From: an uncultured Clostridia bacterium | Lineage (GTDB): Bacteria; Bacillota; Clostridia; Peptostreptococcales; Anaerovoracaceae | Direction: 5' to 3' | DNA length: 64,000 bases | Assembly: GCA_934271235.1 (NCBI GenBank) | Contig: CAKQQT010000010.1 | Location: forward strand, 1-64,000 | Shown here: positions 8,084-16,719 of the stretch, one piece after another | How the letters are laid out: each line of letters starts with the position of its first letter | How positions within the stretch are numbered: the stretch's first letter is position 1 | Notes under the pieces: model-generated | Told to the model about the DNA's origin: nothing | The model's database searches: none | The model's input: only the letters and a program-made list of their open reading frames with translations | Position numbers and translations under genes: made by a program

Positions 8084-9583
8084 TCATTCTCCCCTCGTTC
8101 CGAAATAATGCAAATTCTCCTGTTCCGCAAAATCACTCTTTTCGTGGTCAAAGGCTTCATAGATCAAATCAAGCCAGGTTTTTGTCACAACCGGAAGTTG
8201 ATCGACTGCGATCGTCTTCGGCGTATCCACCGGATCCATCAGGTAGATCGGCGGTGCGATGACACTGGCAACCGGAATGCCCGCCTTAAAGAATCTGTCC
8301 GCATCGGAGCAAACGTCCGCTTTGCCTTTAATACACGGAATAAGCAGCGTCCGTTCCAGGTTGTTTTCTTCCATCGCTTCCTTGACCATGTGCATCAGCG
8401 TTTCGTTTTCGGTGACATAGATCAATCTGAAATTGATTTCTCCGGTAAAGCGCATTTCGTCTTCTTTGCAGTTGATATCATCGATTGCTTCCATCGCGAC
8501 ATGCTCTGTTACGACATCTAACATCACATTCTTGCCATCATCCTGAAGTCGCTTGATAAAGCCTTCATGCCCTGCATAACCGGAAAAATGAGAGTCCATT
8601 GCCCCGAACATCAATGTCTTTTTTCGTTCTTCTTTCGGAATCTGTGAAAAGTATTTCGCGATTGCCAAAACGACAGACATACCGGATGCATCCTGTACAG
8701 CTCCTTGGAAACAGGAATCATGATGCGAATGCACCAAAATGATCTCATCGCTCATTCCTGGGAGGATTCCGCTGACTACATTTGCATGGCTTGCCTCCAC
8801 TCTGGAGCGCATACGCATAGTCACGGTCAGCGTTCCGCCGTTATCCGCGATTTTTTTTCTCAAAGTTTCCCCGCATTCTCTGCTGACCCACAGACCCGGC
8901 CGGTACATGGTATTAAAGTGATATTCCTTCGGATCGAGGAATTTCGCGTAAGCCTGTGAATAGTTTTCGTTATAATGTTCGTAATGATTACAGTTGTCTG
9001 AAAGTACGCCGATAAATCCGATTGCTCCGTGGTTAACTGCGTCGCAGTAATTTTGCGGGAATGTATTCGGATCATAGGTATCTTTGTGAAGGTACTGCTT
9101 AAAGGATGTGACCGTATTGCGCGGGTCATACCACCAACATTTGTCCGAAGCATGATTCTTCTCAAAGAAATCCAAATCGTAGTCGAACCATTTGTTGTTC
9201 GCGAGAACGATTTTACCTTCGAGATCCAGTCCCTCGATATCCTCTTTTCTTCCATCTCCGATGTCGACCAGTTCTGCTGTAATCTCACCGGTGTCTGTAA
9301 CGCCGATTTCTCCCGAATAATTCGTGTAATTGATAAAGTAGCACGGAATTTCTTCATCGCCTACCCGCAAACTCCACTCCTCCGGGAAAAAAAGTTTTGC
9401 ATCGGGTTCATCGAACCGTATATCCTCCAGTCCGAACTCCTTGAACTTTTCTGCAATGTACTCTGCTGATTTCCTGTTGTTTTCCGTCCCGGATCTGCGA
9501 TGACCAAAGCTTGCGAAATGTTCAATCCAGGAAAAGATTTCTTCTTTCGGCGGAATCAGCACCGTTTTAGTCTGATGTTTCAC
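8084..9583 (-). CDS. M28-family peptidase-like protein with altered active site
   Basis: 499 residues from a GTG at 9583 with GGAAGGAG 7 bases upstream; the frame extends to 9655 but without a ribosome site. The M28 fold is recognisable from HSHHDSCFQGAVQDASG (His287, Asp289, Asp298), yet the usual Glu-containing stretch reads AMDSHFSGYAG, with Ser about where the downstream paralogue has Glu275, and the C-terminal His region reads YLMDPVDTP instead of YHTDHDTP. Two metal or catalytic positions therefore seem lost. It may be inactive, use other residues, or form a heterodimer with the active paralogue encoded 3 bp downstream. It is the first gene of the operon, 40 bp from a promoter with a 19-bp spacer facing a MerR gene. 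Confidence 0.82.
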   Translation of the reverse strand: MKHQTKTVLIPPKEEIFSWIEHFASFGHRRSGTENNRKSAEYIAEKFKEFGLEDIRFDEPDAKLFFPEEWSLRVGDEEIPCYFINYTNYSGEIGVTDTGEITAELVDIGDGRKEDIEGLDLEGKIVLANNKWFDYDLDFFEKNHASDKCWWYDPRNTVTSFKQYLHKDTYDPNTFPQNYCDAVNHGAIGFIGVLSDNCNHYEHYNENYSQAYAKFLDPKEYHFNTMYRPGLWVSRECGETLRKKIADNGGTLTVTMRMRSRVEASHANVVSGILPGMSDEIILVHSHHDSCFQGAVQDASGMSVVLAIAKYFSQIPKEERKKTLMFGAMDSHFSGYAGHEGFIKRLQDDGKNVMLDVVTEHVAMEAIDDINCKEDEMRFTGEINFRLIYVTENETLMHMVKEAMEENNLERTLLIPCIKGKADVCSDADRFFKAGIPVASVIAPPIYLMDPVDTPKTIAVDQLPVVTKTWLDLIYEAFDHEKSDFAEQENLHYFGTRGE

Positions 9584-9620
9584 TGTATCACTCCTTCCGT
9601 TTACATCATCTTTATGGAAG

Positions 9621-9651
9621 AGTATACAGGTGTGAGCAAGATACAAGTCAA
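9621..9651 (-). promoter_or_regulatory. Promoter of the M28 operon with 19-bp spacer (MerR-type)
   Basis: On the minus strand TTGACT (9646-9651) is followed after 19 bp by TATACT (9621-9626), about 38 bp upstream of the GTG at 9583. A 19-20 bp spacer is the hallmark of promoters that MerR proteins activate by twisting DNA, and a MerR gene is divergently encoded next door. No clean palindrome is visible in the spacer, so the operator is inferred from spacing and context. Confidence 0.65.
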
Positions 9652-9799
9652 TCACTTTGAGAAAAAATAATCAATCCTCAAACAACTGAAATTTCGCCCT
9701 TTTATTCTTTTTTTTTCACTTTCCGGCTTGTCACCGAGTCACAAGTTCTGCCTTTTTGTCCGGAATTCGTATAATTGTTTTAGTGGGGATTTCCTTTGG

Positions 9800-9828
9800 T
9801 TGACAGGGAGAAAAAAAGGAAATATAAT
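9800..9828 (+). promoter_or_regulatory. Sigma-A promoter of the MerR gene
   Basis: TTGACA (9800-9805), 17-bp spacer, TATAAT (9823-9828): a perfect consensus. The start would be near 9835, leaving about 150 bases of leader before the chosen ATG at 9988. A second TATAAT-like box lies near 9770 without a good -35. The leader is long for such a gene; no riboswitch-like fold was recognised in it. Confidence 0.85.
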
Positions 9829-9987
9829 AGTATCAAAAAGAAATGTCGAGAAAAAAGCTGTTTTTACCGAAATATCGAATACCATGCGAGGATCATTCTG
9901 ATTGACGGCCTTTTGATCACATACGCCAATTTTTATTTCTACGCTTTTAATCTCAATATCATAAAGAAAAAGGAGATGTTAAGGAAC

Positions 9988-10812
9988 ATGAAAAATCTTT
10001 TTTCCGTCAGTGAGATGTCAAAGATCGTCGACATTCCCGCCAATACCTTAAAGTATTATGATCGAATTGATCTGTTCAAGCCTGCGGTGGTCAACGAAAA
10101 GTCTCTTTACCGCTACTATACCAAGGAACAAATCTACACATTGGTGCTGATCAAAGATCTGCGAGCGCTGAACATGTCGATTCAGGAGATCCGCGATTAT
10201 CTGGATAACCGCAATTTCAACAAATCACTGGATATTCTCCAAATGAAACTTGATGATATTGACAAACGAAGCACCGATCTGACCCGGATTCGCACTAATC
10301 TGAAAGCAAAGATCGATCTGCTGAAGCACAATAACAGCATCCGCTATGAAATCGACGAACTCACCATCAAACGTTTGCCGGAACGTGTTGCCTTATCCTA
10401 TGGTGTTTGTATAAAAAATGACGGTGAAAAATACTTTGCCAGCCGTCAGCTGGAAAAAGCGATTACAGATACGCTTCCCGGCATCATCTGCTGCACCCAC
10501 GGCGCGTTCATCTCCAAAGAAGAGCTGAAACAGCGCCGATTGTTAGAAACAGCTGTCGCCTTTGTCTTCATCACCGATCAGGATTACGACACCTACGCCG
10601 ATGCCTTTGTGCAAATTCCTGCAGGTCGATACCTCTGCAGCTATTATGAGGGAAAAATGTGGGATCGCATGGCGTGCTTGGAGCGCATGCTGGACTACAT
10701 CGACGAACAAGGCTGGCAGATTACCGGTGATGCTTTACAGATCAATTACATTGATGATAACCTGACCGATCATACGAATGAATTTTTCTACGAAATTCAA
10801 ATCCCGATTTAA
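9988..10812 (+). CDS. MerR-family transcriptional regulator with GyrI-like effector domain
   Basis: 274 residues from the ATG at 9988 (AGGAG 12 bases upstream; an in-frame ATG at 9976 is less likely because it abuts that site). The N-terminus is a classic MerR winged helix: FSVSEMSKIVDIPANTLKYYDRIDLFKP, here broken by the reader as FSVSEMSKIVDIP then NTLKYYDRI. A coiled-coil dimer helix follows (about 75-115, LQMKLDDIDKRS). Residues about 120-274 resemble the GyrI/BmrR effector-binding domain, which senses small molecules or peptides. It is divergent from the M28 operon, whose promoter has MerR-type spacing, so it is the likely activator. The ligand may be the operon's peptide substrate; that is inference. 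Confidence 0.9.
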   Translation: MKNLFSVSEMSKIVDIPANTLKYYDRIDLFKPAVVNEKSLYRYYTKEQIYTLVLIKDLRALNMSIQEIRDYLDNRNFNKSLDILQMKLDDIDKRSTDLTRIRTNLKAKIDLLKHNNSIRYEIDELTIKRLPERVALSYGVCIKNDGEKYFASRQLEKAITDTLPGIICCTHGAFISKEELKQRRLLETAVAFVFITDQDYDTYADAFVQIPAGRYLCSYYEGKMWDRMACLERMLDYIDEQGWQITGDALQINYIDDNLTDHTNEFFYEIQIPI

Positions 10813-10889
10813 AGCGGATTTTCCCACTGCCCGGGTTGCGTGCATGAACTGCAGGCCTTACAGAATCTTCTCAATCTTCTTGCGAAAAA

Positions 10890-12488
10890 TCACAAGACCG
10901 CCGGAAGCAGAATCTCAAATTCCGTACTGAATCCCGGACTTGGCTTGTCCAGAAGCGTAATCGTACCGCCATGGGCTTCGATGATTTTTTTGGTGATGGC
11001 AAGTCCCAGACCGCTGCCCTCGCTGCCGCGTGAATCTGTACCTGTCACAAAAGGCTCGAAAATCCGCGCTCTGCGTTCCGGTGCGATGCCGACACCGTTG
11101 TCCGCCAAACGGATCGCGATCGTGTTTGGTTTGTTTCTTTCTTCGATTTCGACAATCTTAATGCCCATGACTGTACCGAGCGCATTGTACTGCATCGCGT
11201 TGTAGATAATATTGTTCAGCGCACGCATCATCATCGGTTGATCGATCGCGCAGAGAATCATTTTTTCCGGAATCGAAATCCGCAGCGCAAAACCTGCCAG
11301 ATTGATTTCATCATAACGCTTGGCGAGGTATTCCCGCAAGAATTCACAGACATCAGCAACCACTGGCTGCACGCGAAATTCCGGATGGTTGACCTTGTTA
11401 TACTCATAGAAAGAATTCAAAAGATCGTTGAGTTCCTCTGCCTTGTCATCGATCAGCTGCAGATAGGTCGTGAGCTTTTCCTGCGGTACTTTTCCGTCCG
11501 CAATCGCGCGCGTATAGCCGCAGATGACTGTAATCGGCGTTTTGAGATCGTGGGAAATGTCCGTCAGCAGCTTTTGCTTGTCCGCGTCAAGGCGTCTGCG
11601 CTCCGCTTCGCTTTCCGCGAGCTGATCTGCCATGCGGTCAAAATTTCGCGCGATGGCCTGCATCTCATACGGTCCGTTGACCATGCCCACATGCGCGTCA
11701 GCCGCGCCGCCCGCCGCCATGCGATTGATCGCCGCGCTCAGTTGTATGAGCGGATTTTTGACTCGTTTGTTCAAAAAAAGAATGAAAAATGTGATCAAAA
11801 GCAAGCTGACCGGCAGCAGAATCCAGTAGATCATATTGGCTCTTCTTGAAACAGTTGTATAGTCGTCGACATGCCATTTCTTTGCCGCTGCCACGAGGAT
11901 CCGACCATCCGGCATCGTATGCCGCAGAAGCTCCGCATCCTCCGGGAAGCTTCCGGTTAAAATGCTGTATTCGCGCGCGGTATATTGCATTTTGTTTTTT
12001 TGCAAAGGCCCGCTGATGACGTGATAATCCTGATCCAACAGCATCTGCATTGTCTCCGTTTCGTCGCTGTTTTCGCTGTAGATTGTCTTGACTACCAGAT
12101 ATTCACCGCCGCTTTGCGCCACATCCAACTCATAGCTGTTGATAAAGGAAAAGTCATCATAATCCGATACGCAAAGCACCTCGTCGATATCCAAAAGGTA
12201 CGGGAAGTTTTTTTCATCACGATAGAGCAGCGATCCCTCCGGATCAAAGACCGCGAAACCTCCGTTTTTTCCAAAATAGCGAAAGCAATTGACCTTTTCA
12301 TATTCTCTGCTGATCATGTGTACATCTTCTGCCGCGGCATCCATGTCCGGCGTCAGAAGCATATGATCGTAATAACGGTCACTCGCCCAAAATACAAGTA
12401 AGACACAACCTAGCACCGTCAGCGAAAAGCCGAAATAGGCCTTCGCGAAGAGCGTGACCAGTTTTCCTTTTTTCGCGTTAAGCTTCAA
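10890..12488 (-). CDS. Sensor histidine kinase
   Basis: 532 residues if translation begins at the TTG at 12488, which overlaps the end of the response-regulator gene by 11 bases and has GAGGGG about 11 bases upstream; no ATG precedes the first membrane helix, and the longer open frame runs out of frame through the regulator gene. TM helices lie at about 11-35 and 217-241 flanking an extracellular sensor domain, then a HAMP segment, HisKA with His313 in DISHDLKTP, and an HATPase with NNIIYNAMQY, DNGVGIAPE and GSGLGLAI boxes. It should phosphorylate the regulator encoded at 12478-13149. The gene order hydrolase-regulator-kinase with overlapping ends indicates one operon. The signal is unknown. 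Confidence 0.92.
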   Translation of the reverse strand: MKLNAKKGKLVTLFAKAYFGFSLTVLGCVLLVFWASDRYYDHMLLTPDMDAAAEDVHMISREYEKVNCFRYFGKNGGFAVFDPEGSLLYRDEKNFPYLLDIDEVLCVSDYDDFSFINSYELDVAQSGGEYLVVKTIYSENSDETETMQMLLDQDYHVISGPLQKNKMQYTAREYSILTGSFPEDAELLRHTMPDGRILVAAAKKWHVDDYTTVSRRANMIYWILLPVSLLLITFFILFLNKRVKNPLIQLSAAINRMAAGGAADAHVGMVNGPYEMQAIARNFDRMADQLAESEAERRRLDADKQKLLTDISHDLKTPITVICGYTRAIADGKVPQEKLTTYLQLIDDKAEELNDLLNSFYEYNKVNHPEFRVQPVVADVCEFLREYLAKRYDEINLAGFALRISIPEKMILCAIDQPMMMRALNNIIYNAMQYNALGTVMGIKIVEIEERNKPNTIAIRLADNGVGIAPERRARIFEPFVTGTDSRGSEGSGLGLAITKKIIEAHGGTITLLDKPSPGFSTEFEILLPAVL

Positions 12489-13149
12489 AGCGATATCCCA
12501 CCCCTCTGACAGTTTTAATGTAAACCGGTTGTTTCGGATCTGTCTCGATCTTATCCCGCAGCTTTGAAATATGCACCATGATGGTGTTTTCATCGCTCTC
12601 AAAAAACTCTCCGTTGATGTTTTCATAAAGCTGCGCCTTGGTAAAGATTCTGCCCGGATTCTTCATCATCAAAGAAAGCAGCTTGTACTCCATCGGCGTC
12701 AGAATAATCTGCCGATCGTTTTTCCAAAGCTCATGCGAGGAAAGATTCAAAAGCAGCTCGCCGCGCCGCAGCTCACTGGTCTGCGTGTCCGCGCGGCGCA
12801 GCAGGGCTTTGACCCTTGCCACCAGCTCCAACGGATTGAAAGGCTTCGCCATATAATCATCCGCACCCATGTTAAGTCCCAAAATCTTGTCCTGGTCCTG
12901 TCCCTTCGCCGAAAGAATCAAAATCGGCATCATGGTTTTTTTGCGCAGTACCTGGGTTACCTCAAGTCCGGTCATAGAAGGCATCATAATATCCAAAATC
13001 GCGAGCTGCGGATTGTATGCCTCAATTAGCGAAAGCGCCTCCGCGCCGTCCCCGCTGCAGAGGATCTCATAGCCCTCGCTTTCCAGATACAATTTCATCA
13101 GATCGCGGATATCTACATCGTCCTCCGCTATCAAAATTCTGGCTTTCAC
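12478..13149 (-). CDS. OmpR-family response regulator
   Basis: 223 residues: receiver domain (acidic pair Asp10/Asp11, phospho-acceptor Asp53 in AILDIMMPS, Thr/Ser in ILSAKG, Lys in AKPFNP) and a C-terminal winged helix with the usual TPMEYKLLSLM and VRGVGYRFE ends. It starts at a GTG that overlaps the upstream hydrolase stop (GTGA, 4 bases), so translation is coupled. The target genes are not evident; autoregulation of this operon is likely for the family. Confidence 0.95.
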   Translation of the reverse strand: MKARILIAEDDVDIRDLMKLYLESEGYEILCSGDGAEALSLIEAYNPQLAILDIMMPSMTGLEVTQVLRKKTMMPILILSAKGQDQDKILGLNMGADDYMAKPFNPLELVARVKALLRRADTQTSELRRGELLLNLSSHELWKNDRQIILTPMEYKLLSLMMKNPGRIFTKAQLYENINGEFFESDENTIMVHISKLRDKIETDPKQPVYIKTVRGVGYRFEA

Positions 13150-14030
13150 TGTGCTTCCGTTCCTTTCTCCGCGTGCTCCGGCAGAGCCTGGATAAACGCG
13201 ATCGCCCGCTCAATAACCGCTTCTCCGGTCTCGCCGTTCGGCCCGCCGTTATGGATCTCGTGGTAGTAACCCGGCCATTCGACAAAGGTAAAACTCTGCG
13301 GGTCCTGCAGCTTCGCGAACGCGCGGCTTCCCCGGATGTCGCAGATCAGGTCATCGGTCCCGTGCATCAGAAGACACGGCGTTTTTTTCGCTCTGCCGTT
13401 GTCCTCATTAGTACCGTTTTCCAGCGCGGTACCGATGGTAAAGCCCTCATAAGCACAGAGTGCCGTGGCGTACGGATGCACCAGCGGATCGTCTTTATAC
13501 GGTCTGACATATTCGACATTGCCCAGCTGTTCTTCCGGAAACTCGGATTTGATCTTGAGGTTCGGCGCGATCTTCGTCAGCAGCTTCACTGCCGCGAGCA
13601 GCCCGCCTCCCACCGGACGCACCAGACGGATCCAAGGCGCGGAAATGATGTAGCCGACCGGCACATCATTATGGCCGCCTCGCGCACGGTAGTCCAACGT
13701 GATGTTGCCGCCCATGCTGTGTCCGTACAGGACGATCGGAACGCCCGGATAAAATTCCTGCGCGTACTCGATCAGCGCGTCGATATCGCCGAGCACTTCC
13801 GTCCGCGGCGCGCAGGCGCCCCGTACGCCCTGTGAGCGGCCGTGTCCGCGCAGATCCATGGAAACGACGGCGATCTTTTCCTTGCCGAAATAGTCGGCGA
13901 CTCTGGCAAATCTTCCGGCATGTTCGCCGATGCCGTGAATGAGACAGACCACATAATCCGGATCTTCACACGGAAAATGATAACCCTGCACGATCTTGTC
14001 CCGCTTTTCAAAATCAAAGAACTGATACAC
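13146..14030 (-). CDS. Alpha/beta hydrolase, monoacylglycerol lipase-like
   Basis: 294 residues starting at a GTG with GGAGGAG upstream. The serine-hydrolase nucleophile is Ser105 in YGHSMGGNI; the oxyanion region is IHGIGEHAGR, the acid likely Asp in MHGTDDLI and the base His in WPGYYHEIHN. The lid wording MDLRGHGRSQG is typical of monoglyceride lipases and lysophospholipases. It has no signal peptide. Being the first gene of the operon with the two-component system suggests a lipid or envelope-related stimulus, but this is only context. Confidence 0.88.
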   Translation of the reverse strand: MYQFFDFEKRDKIVQGYHFPCEDPDYVVCLIHGIGEHAGRFARVADYFGKEKIAVVSMDLRGHGRSQGVRGACAPRTEVLGDIDALIEYAQEFYPGVPIVLYGHSMGGNITLDYRARGGHNDVPVGYIISAPWIRLVRPVGGGLLAAVKLLTKIAPNLKIKSEFPEEQLGNVEYVRPYKDDPLVHPYATALCAYEGFTIGTALENGTNEDNGRAKKTPCLLMHGTDDLICDIRGSRAFAKLQDPQSFTFVEWPGYYHEIHNGGPNGETGEAVIERAIAFIQALPEHAEKGTEAQ

Positions 14031-14209
14031 TTTTTCTCCTCCAAATCAATTTCCAAAAATGGAAAAATACAAAAAACGACTAAAATATTACAATTTTCTA
14101 CCAAAATATGACACACATCCCGTTTTCCCCTTTTCAAACCGGTCATTCTGCGCTATGCTGAAGCTGCACTTAGATACGGCTTGCGTACCGGATAAAGGAG
14201 GGATCACCG

Positions 14210-14338
14210 ATGGAATCAAATCATCATGAACATGACCACCATAATTGTTCGCTTTGCGGAAAACGTTATCACATCACGTCTTTCCACGGCGGATATGTTT
14301 GTGAGTGCTGCATTGACTATATCAAAAGCCATAGCTAA
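14210..14338 (+). CDS. 42-residue zinc-ribbon miniprotein
   Basis: A short gene with a strong AAAGGAGGG site 8 bases before its ATG. The protein opens with a His-rich stretch (NHHEHDHHN), then CSLCGK and CECC, so four or five cysteines in a CxxC...CxCC arrangement could hold zinc, and ends in DYIKSHS. Length and layout match small zinc-ribbon or rubredoxin-like proteins often missed by annotation. A weak promoter (TTTTCA, 17 bp, TATGCT, near 14132-14160) precedes it. It stands alone on the plus strand between two minus-strand operons, so it has its own control. Function unknown; metal handling or a protein partner role is possible. Confidence 0.75.
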   Translation: MESNHHEHDHHNCSLCGKRYHITSFHGGYVCECCIDYIKSHS

Positions 14339-14470
14339 GAGCGATTTCTGCGTTAATTGACTTAAATCGGCGTTACGGTGCCGGAATCAAAAATCTGTTG
14401 TGAATTTTCCCCGACCACTCTTTCGCAACAAAACGCAATGCAGCAATTCCGTACGGAGCTTTCGCGTAAA

Positions 14471-14489
14471 GGGCCGCCTGAAACGGCCC
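14471..14489 (-). terminator. Possible weak terminator after the flavin reductase gene
   Basis: On the minus strand GGGCCG, a 7-base loop, and CGGCCC are followed by only TTTACG. It sits 12-30 bases beyond the stop at 14501 and would end the long run that starts at ylxM, though the short T tract makes the call weak. Confidence 0.4.
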
Positions 14490-14500
14490 GCGCGGCGGCT

Positions 14501-15151
14501 CTATTTTCGTTTGGCGGTTTGTTTCGCGCGCTTTTCACGATTTTGCCGCACGCGTTTCTCATGTTCCTGCCGGCTGATCCTCTTTTTGGTCTTCGGTTTC
14601 ATCACCGCATAGCCGAAACGGCCGAGCGGCTGTTTTCGGATACCGAAATACTGCCCGTGGACATAGGTCATCAGGCCCGCTTTTTCCATTTCTAAACGGC
14701 CTTTTTCATCTAAGAGTTCCTCATCGACATGCACCGCGACGATCTCTGCCACGAACATATCGTGCGATGGATATTCATGTACTTCCAGGACCTTGCACTC
14801 CAGATTGACCGGAGACTCCGCGATCATCGGACAGCGCACCTCGTCTGCGGCAAGCGGCGTCAGATGCATTTCTTTAAATTTATCGACCTCCCGTCCGGAC
14901 TTGACCCCACAGTAATCGGTCGCGAAGGTCAGTGCTTCGGTCGTCAGGTTGATGACAAACTCGCCGCTCTGCGCGATCAGGTCGTGCGAAAATCTCGATT
15001 TGCGGACGGAAACGTAGGTCATCGGCGGGGTCGAATTGACGATCCCGGTCCAGGCGATGGTCAGGATATTCGGTTTCTCCGGGCTGCCGCAGCTGACCAT
15101 GACCGCCGGCAGCGGCATCAGCAGGGTACCGGGTTTGATGCTTTTTTTCAT
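14501..15151 (-). CDS. Flavin reductase-domain flavoprotein
   Basis: 216 residues with the FMN-binding split-barrel fold of the flavin reductase family: PAVMVSCGSPEKPN near the start, ILTIAWTGIVN, and the conserved GEFVINL and TYVHGQYFGI stretches. Members hold FMN and reduce free flavin or serve as electron donors to oxygenases and other enzymes; in anaerobes many have unknown partners. The C-terminal 35 residues are strongly basic (KPKTKKRISRQEHEKRVRQ), an unusual nucleic-acid-like tail. ATG with GGAGAAG upstream. It follows rluD by about 90 bp and ends the run of housekeeping genes. Confidence 0.85.
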   Translation of the reverse strand: MKKSIKPGTLLMPLPAVMVSCGSPEKPNILTIAWTGIVNSTPPMTYVSVRKSRFSHDLIAQSGEFVINLTTEALTFATDYCGVKSGREVDKFKEMHLTPLAADEVRCPMIAESPVNLECKVLEVHEYPSHDMFVAEIVAVHVDEELLDEKGRLEMEKAGLMTYVHGQYFGIRKQPLGRFGYAVMKPKTKKRISRQEHEKRVRQNREKRAKQTAKRK

Positions 15152-15240
15152 ACGTGCTTCTCCTCTCCGTTTTCGGACTGCATTTGCGGTTTATTCTTGT
15201 GCGGCCGCGGCTCCAAAGGCTTTCATCGGCTTCAAAGACC

Positions 15241-16170
15241 TCAGCGGCTGCGCAGTTTGTGCAGGATCTCTTCAAAGCAGGCCGGCAGCGGCGCGGTAAA
15301 TTCCAGATACTCGCCGGTCCGCGGATGCACAAAGCCCAATACACCTGCGTGCAGCATCTGTCCGTCCTGCGTCAGGCTCTGTTTCTTCGGGCCGTAGACC
15401 GTGTCGCCGACCAGCGGATGCTTGATATAGGCCATATGGACCCGGATCTGATGGGTGCGCCCGGTCTCCAGTCTGGCTTCGATCAAGGTATACTTCCCGA
15501 AACGTTCCAATACGCGCCAGTGCGTGACGGCATGCTTGGAATTCTGCGGCGTTACTGCCTGCCGCAGTCTGTTTTTGGGATCGCGGCCGATCGGCGCGTC
15601 GACCGTACCGTCATCCTCTGCCAGATTGTCAAAGACCAGCGCCGTATATCTGCGGGTAATGCTGTGCGCGGCAAGCTGCGCGGAAAGTGATTCGTGCGCC
15701 ATGTTGTTTTTGGCGATCATCAAAAGCCCGCTCGTATCCTTGTCGATACGATGAACGATCCCCGGCCGGATCACGCCGTTAATGGAAGAAAGCCGGCCGC
15801 CGCAGTGGTACATGACGGCATTGACCAAGGTACCGGTATAATTGCCGACCGCCGGATGCACGACCATGCCCTTCGGTTTGTTGACCACCAGCACGTCTTC
15901 ATCTTCGTAAACGATCTCCAGCGGGATATCCTCCGCCTGAACGTCCAGCGTTTCCGGCTCCGGGATGCGGATTTCCACCACGTCTCCGGCCTCCGCCTGA
16001 TATTTCTTTTTTGTACAGACTTTCCCGTTGATCGTCAAATGGCCGTTTTCGATCAGCTTCTGGATAAAGCTGCGGGAAGTGTCCGGTAATAGCAAAGAAA
16101 GCACTGAATCCATTCGAGTGCTTTTGCTTTCGTCGTCTATGATAAAATTATAAGTTCTTTCCGGGCTCAT
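15241..16170 (-). CDS. rluD: Ribosomal large-subunit pseudouridine synthase, RluD family
   Basis: 309 residues from the ATG at 16170 (GGAGCAAAAA upstream), overlapping the lspA end by 23 bases. An S4 RNA-binding domain is at about 15-75 (DSVLSLLLPDTSRSFIQ), then the RluA catalytic domain with the active Asp in GIVHRIDKDTSGLLM and the GRTHQIRVH box. It converts uridines of 23S rRNA helix 69 or related sites to pseudouridine. lspA followed by rluD is the common order in Firmicutes. Confidence 0.95.
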   Translation of the reverse strand: MSPERTYNFIIDDESKSTRMDSVLSLLLPDTSRSFIQKLIENGHLTINGKVCTKKKYQAEAGDVVEIRIPEPETLDVQAEDIPLEIVYEDEDVLVVNKPKGMVVHPAVGNYTGTLVNAVMYHCGGRLSSINGVIRPGIVHRIDKDTSGLLMIAKNNMAHESLSAQLAAHSITRRYTALVFDNLAEDDGTVDAPIGRDPKNRLRQAVTPQNSKHAVTHWRVLERFGKYTLIEARLETGRTHQIRVHMAYIKHPLVGDTVYGPKKQSLTQDGQMLHAGVLGFVHPRTGEYLEFTAPLPACFEEILHKLRSR

Positions 16171-16648
16171 TTTTTGCTCCTGTTTTTGTTTCTGCGGGTC
16201 CCTGCTGCGTCTTGTCAAAGACAAAAATGTAAAGCACCAAGACCGCGCATCCCACGCAGATGCAGATGTCGGCGATATTAAAGACCGGCCATACACGGAA
16301 GTCAAACATATCCGTCACATAGCCGAGCGCGACGCGGTCGATCAGATTGGCAAACCCGCCGGCAATGATCAGCTGCAGCGCGAGACTGAGCGTAAAATGC
16401 GCCGACCGATGCCGCTCCATATACCAGATCGCGGCCAGCAGCGCCGCGAACGGCACGACCGTGAGAAAAATGCCTTTTCCGGTAAACAGACTGAACGCCG
16501 CACCCCGGTTCTGTACATAAGTGATGGCGAAAAAATTACCGATCACACTGATGGATTCTCCCACATACATGGTCTTGCGGATGAACAGTTTGAGTGCCTG
16601 ATCCAAAAGGATCATGCCGATGATAAATACGTATCTGAATTTCTTCAT
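16148..16648 (-). CDS. lspA: Lipoprotein signal peptidase (signal peptidase II)
   Basis: 166 residues, four membrane helices. The catalytic aspartates are Asp104 in ANLIDR and Asp127 in FNIADI, with the conserved YVQNRGAAFS loop near 44-53. It cleaves the signal peptide of diacylglyceryl-modified prolipoproteins before the lipidated cysteine. The C-terminal tail (QQGPAETKTGAKNEPG) is longer than usual and overlaps the rluD start. Confidence 0.97.
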   Translation of the reverse strand: MKKFRYVFIIGMILLDQALKLFIRKTMYVGESISVIGNFFAITYVQNRGAAFSLFTGKGIFLTVVPFAALLAAIWYMERHRSAHFTLSLALQLIIAGGFANLIDRVALGYVTDMFDFRVWPVFNIADICICVGCAVLVLYIFVFDKTQQGPAETKTGAKNEPGKNL

Positions 16649-16719
16649 GCAATTTCATACAAAACACGCCGGCGTCAGCCGGCGGCCTGTGTCCTTTCTA
16701 TCTTGGTTATTTTTGCGGT

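Noticed and set aside
6569..8521. A 650-codon plus-strand open frame
   Set aside because: Antisense to two M28 genes with recognisable motifs; no ribosome site.
10813..10889. Bidirectional terminator between the MerR and kinase genes
   Set aside because: Only short, imperfect complementarities and no T tract were seen.
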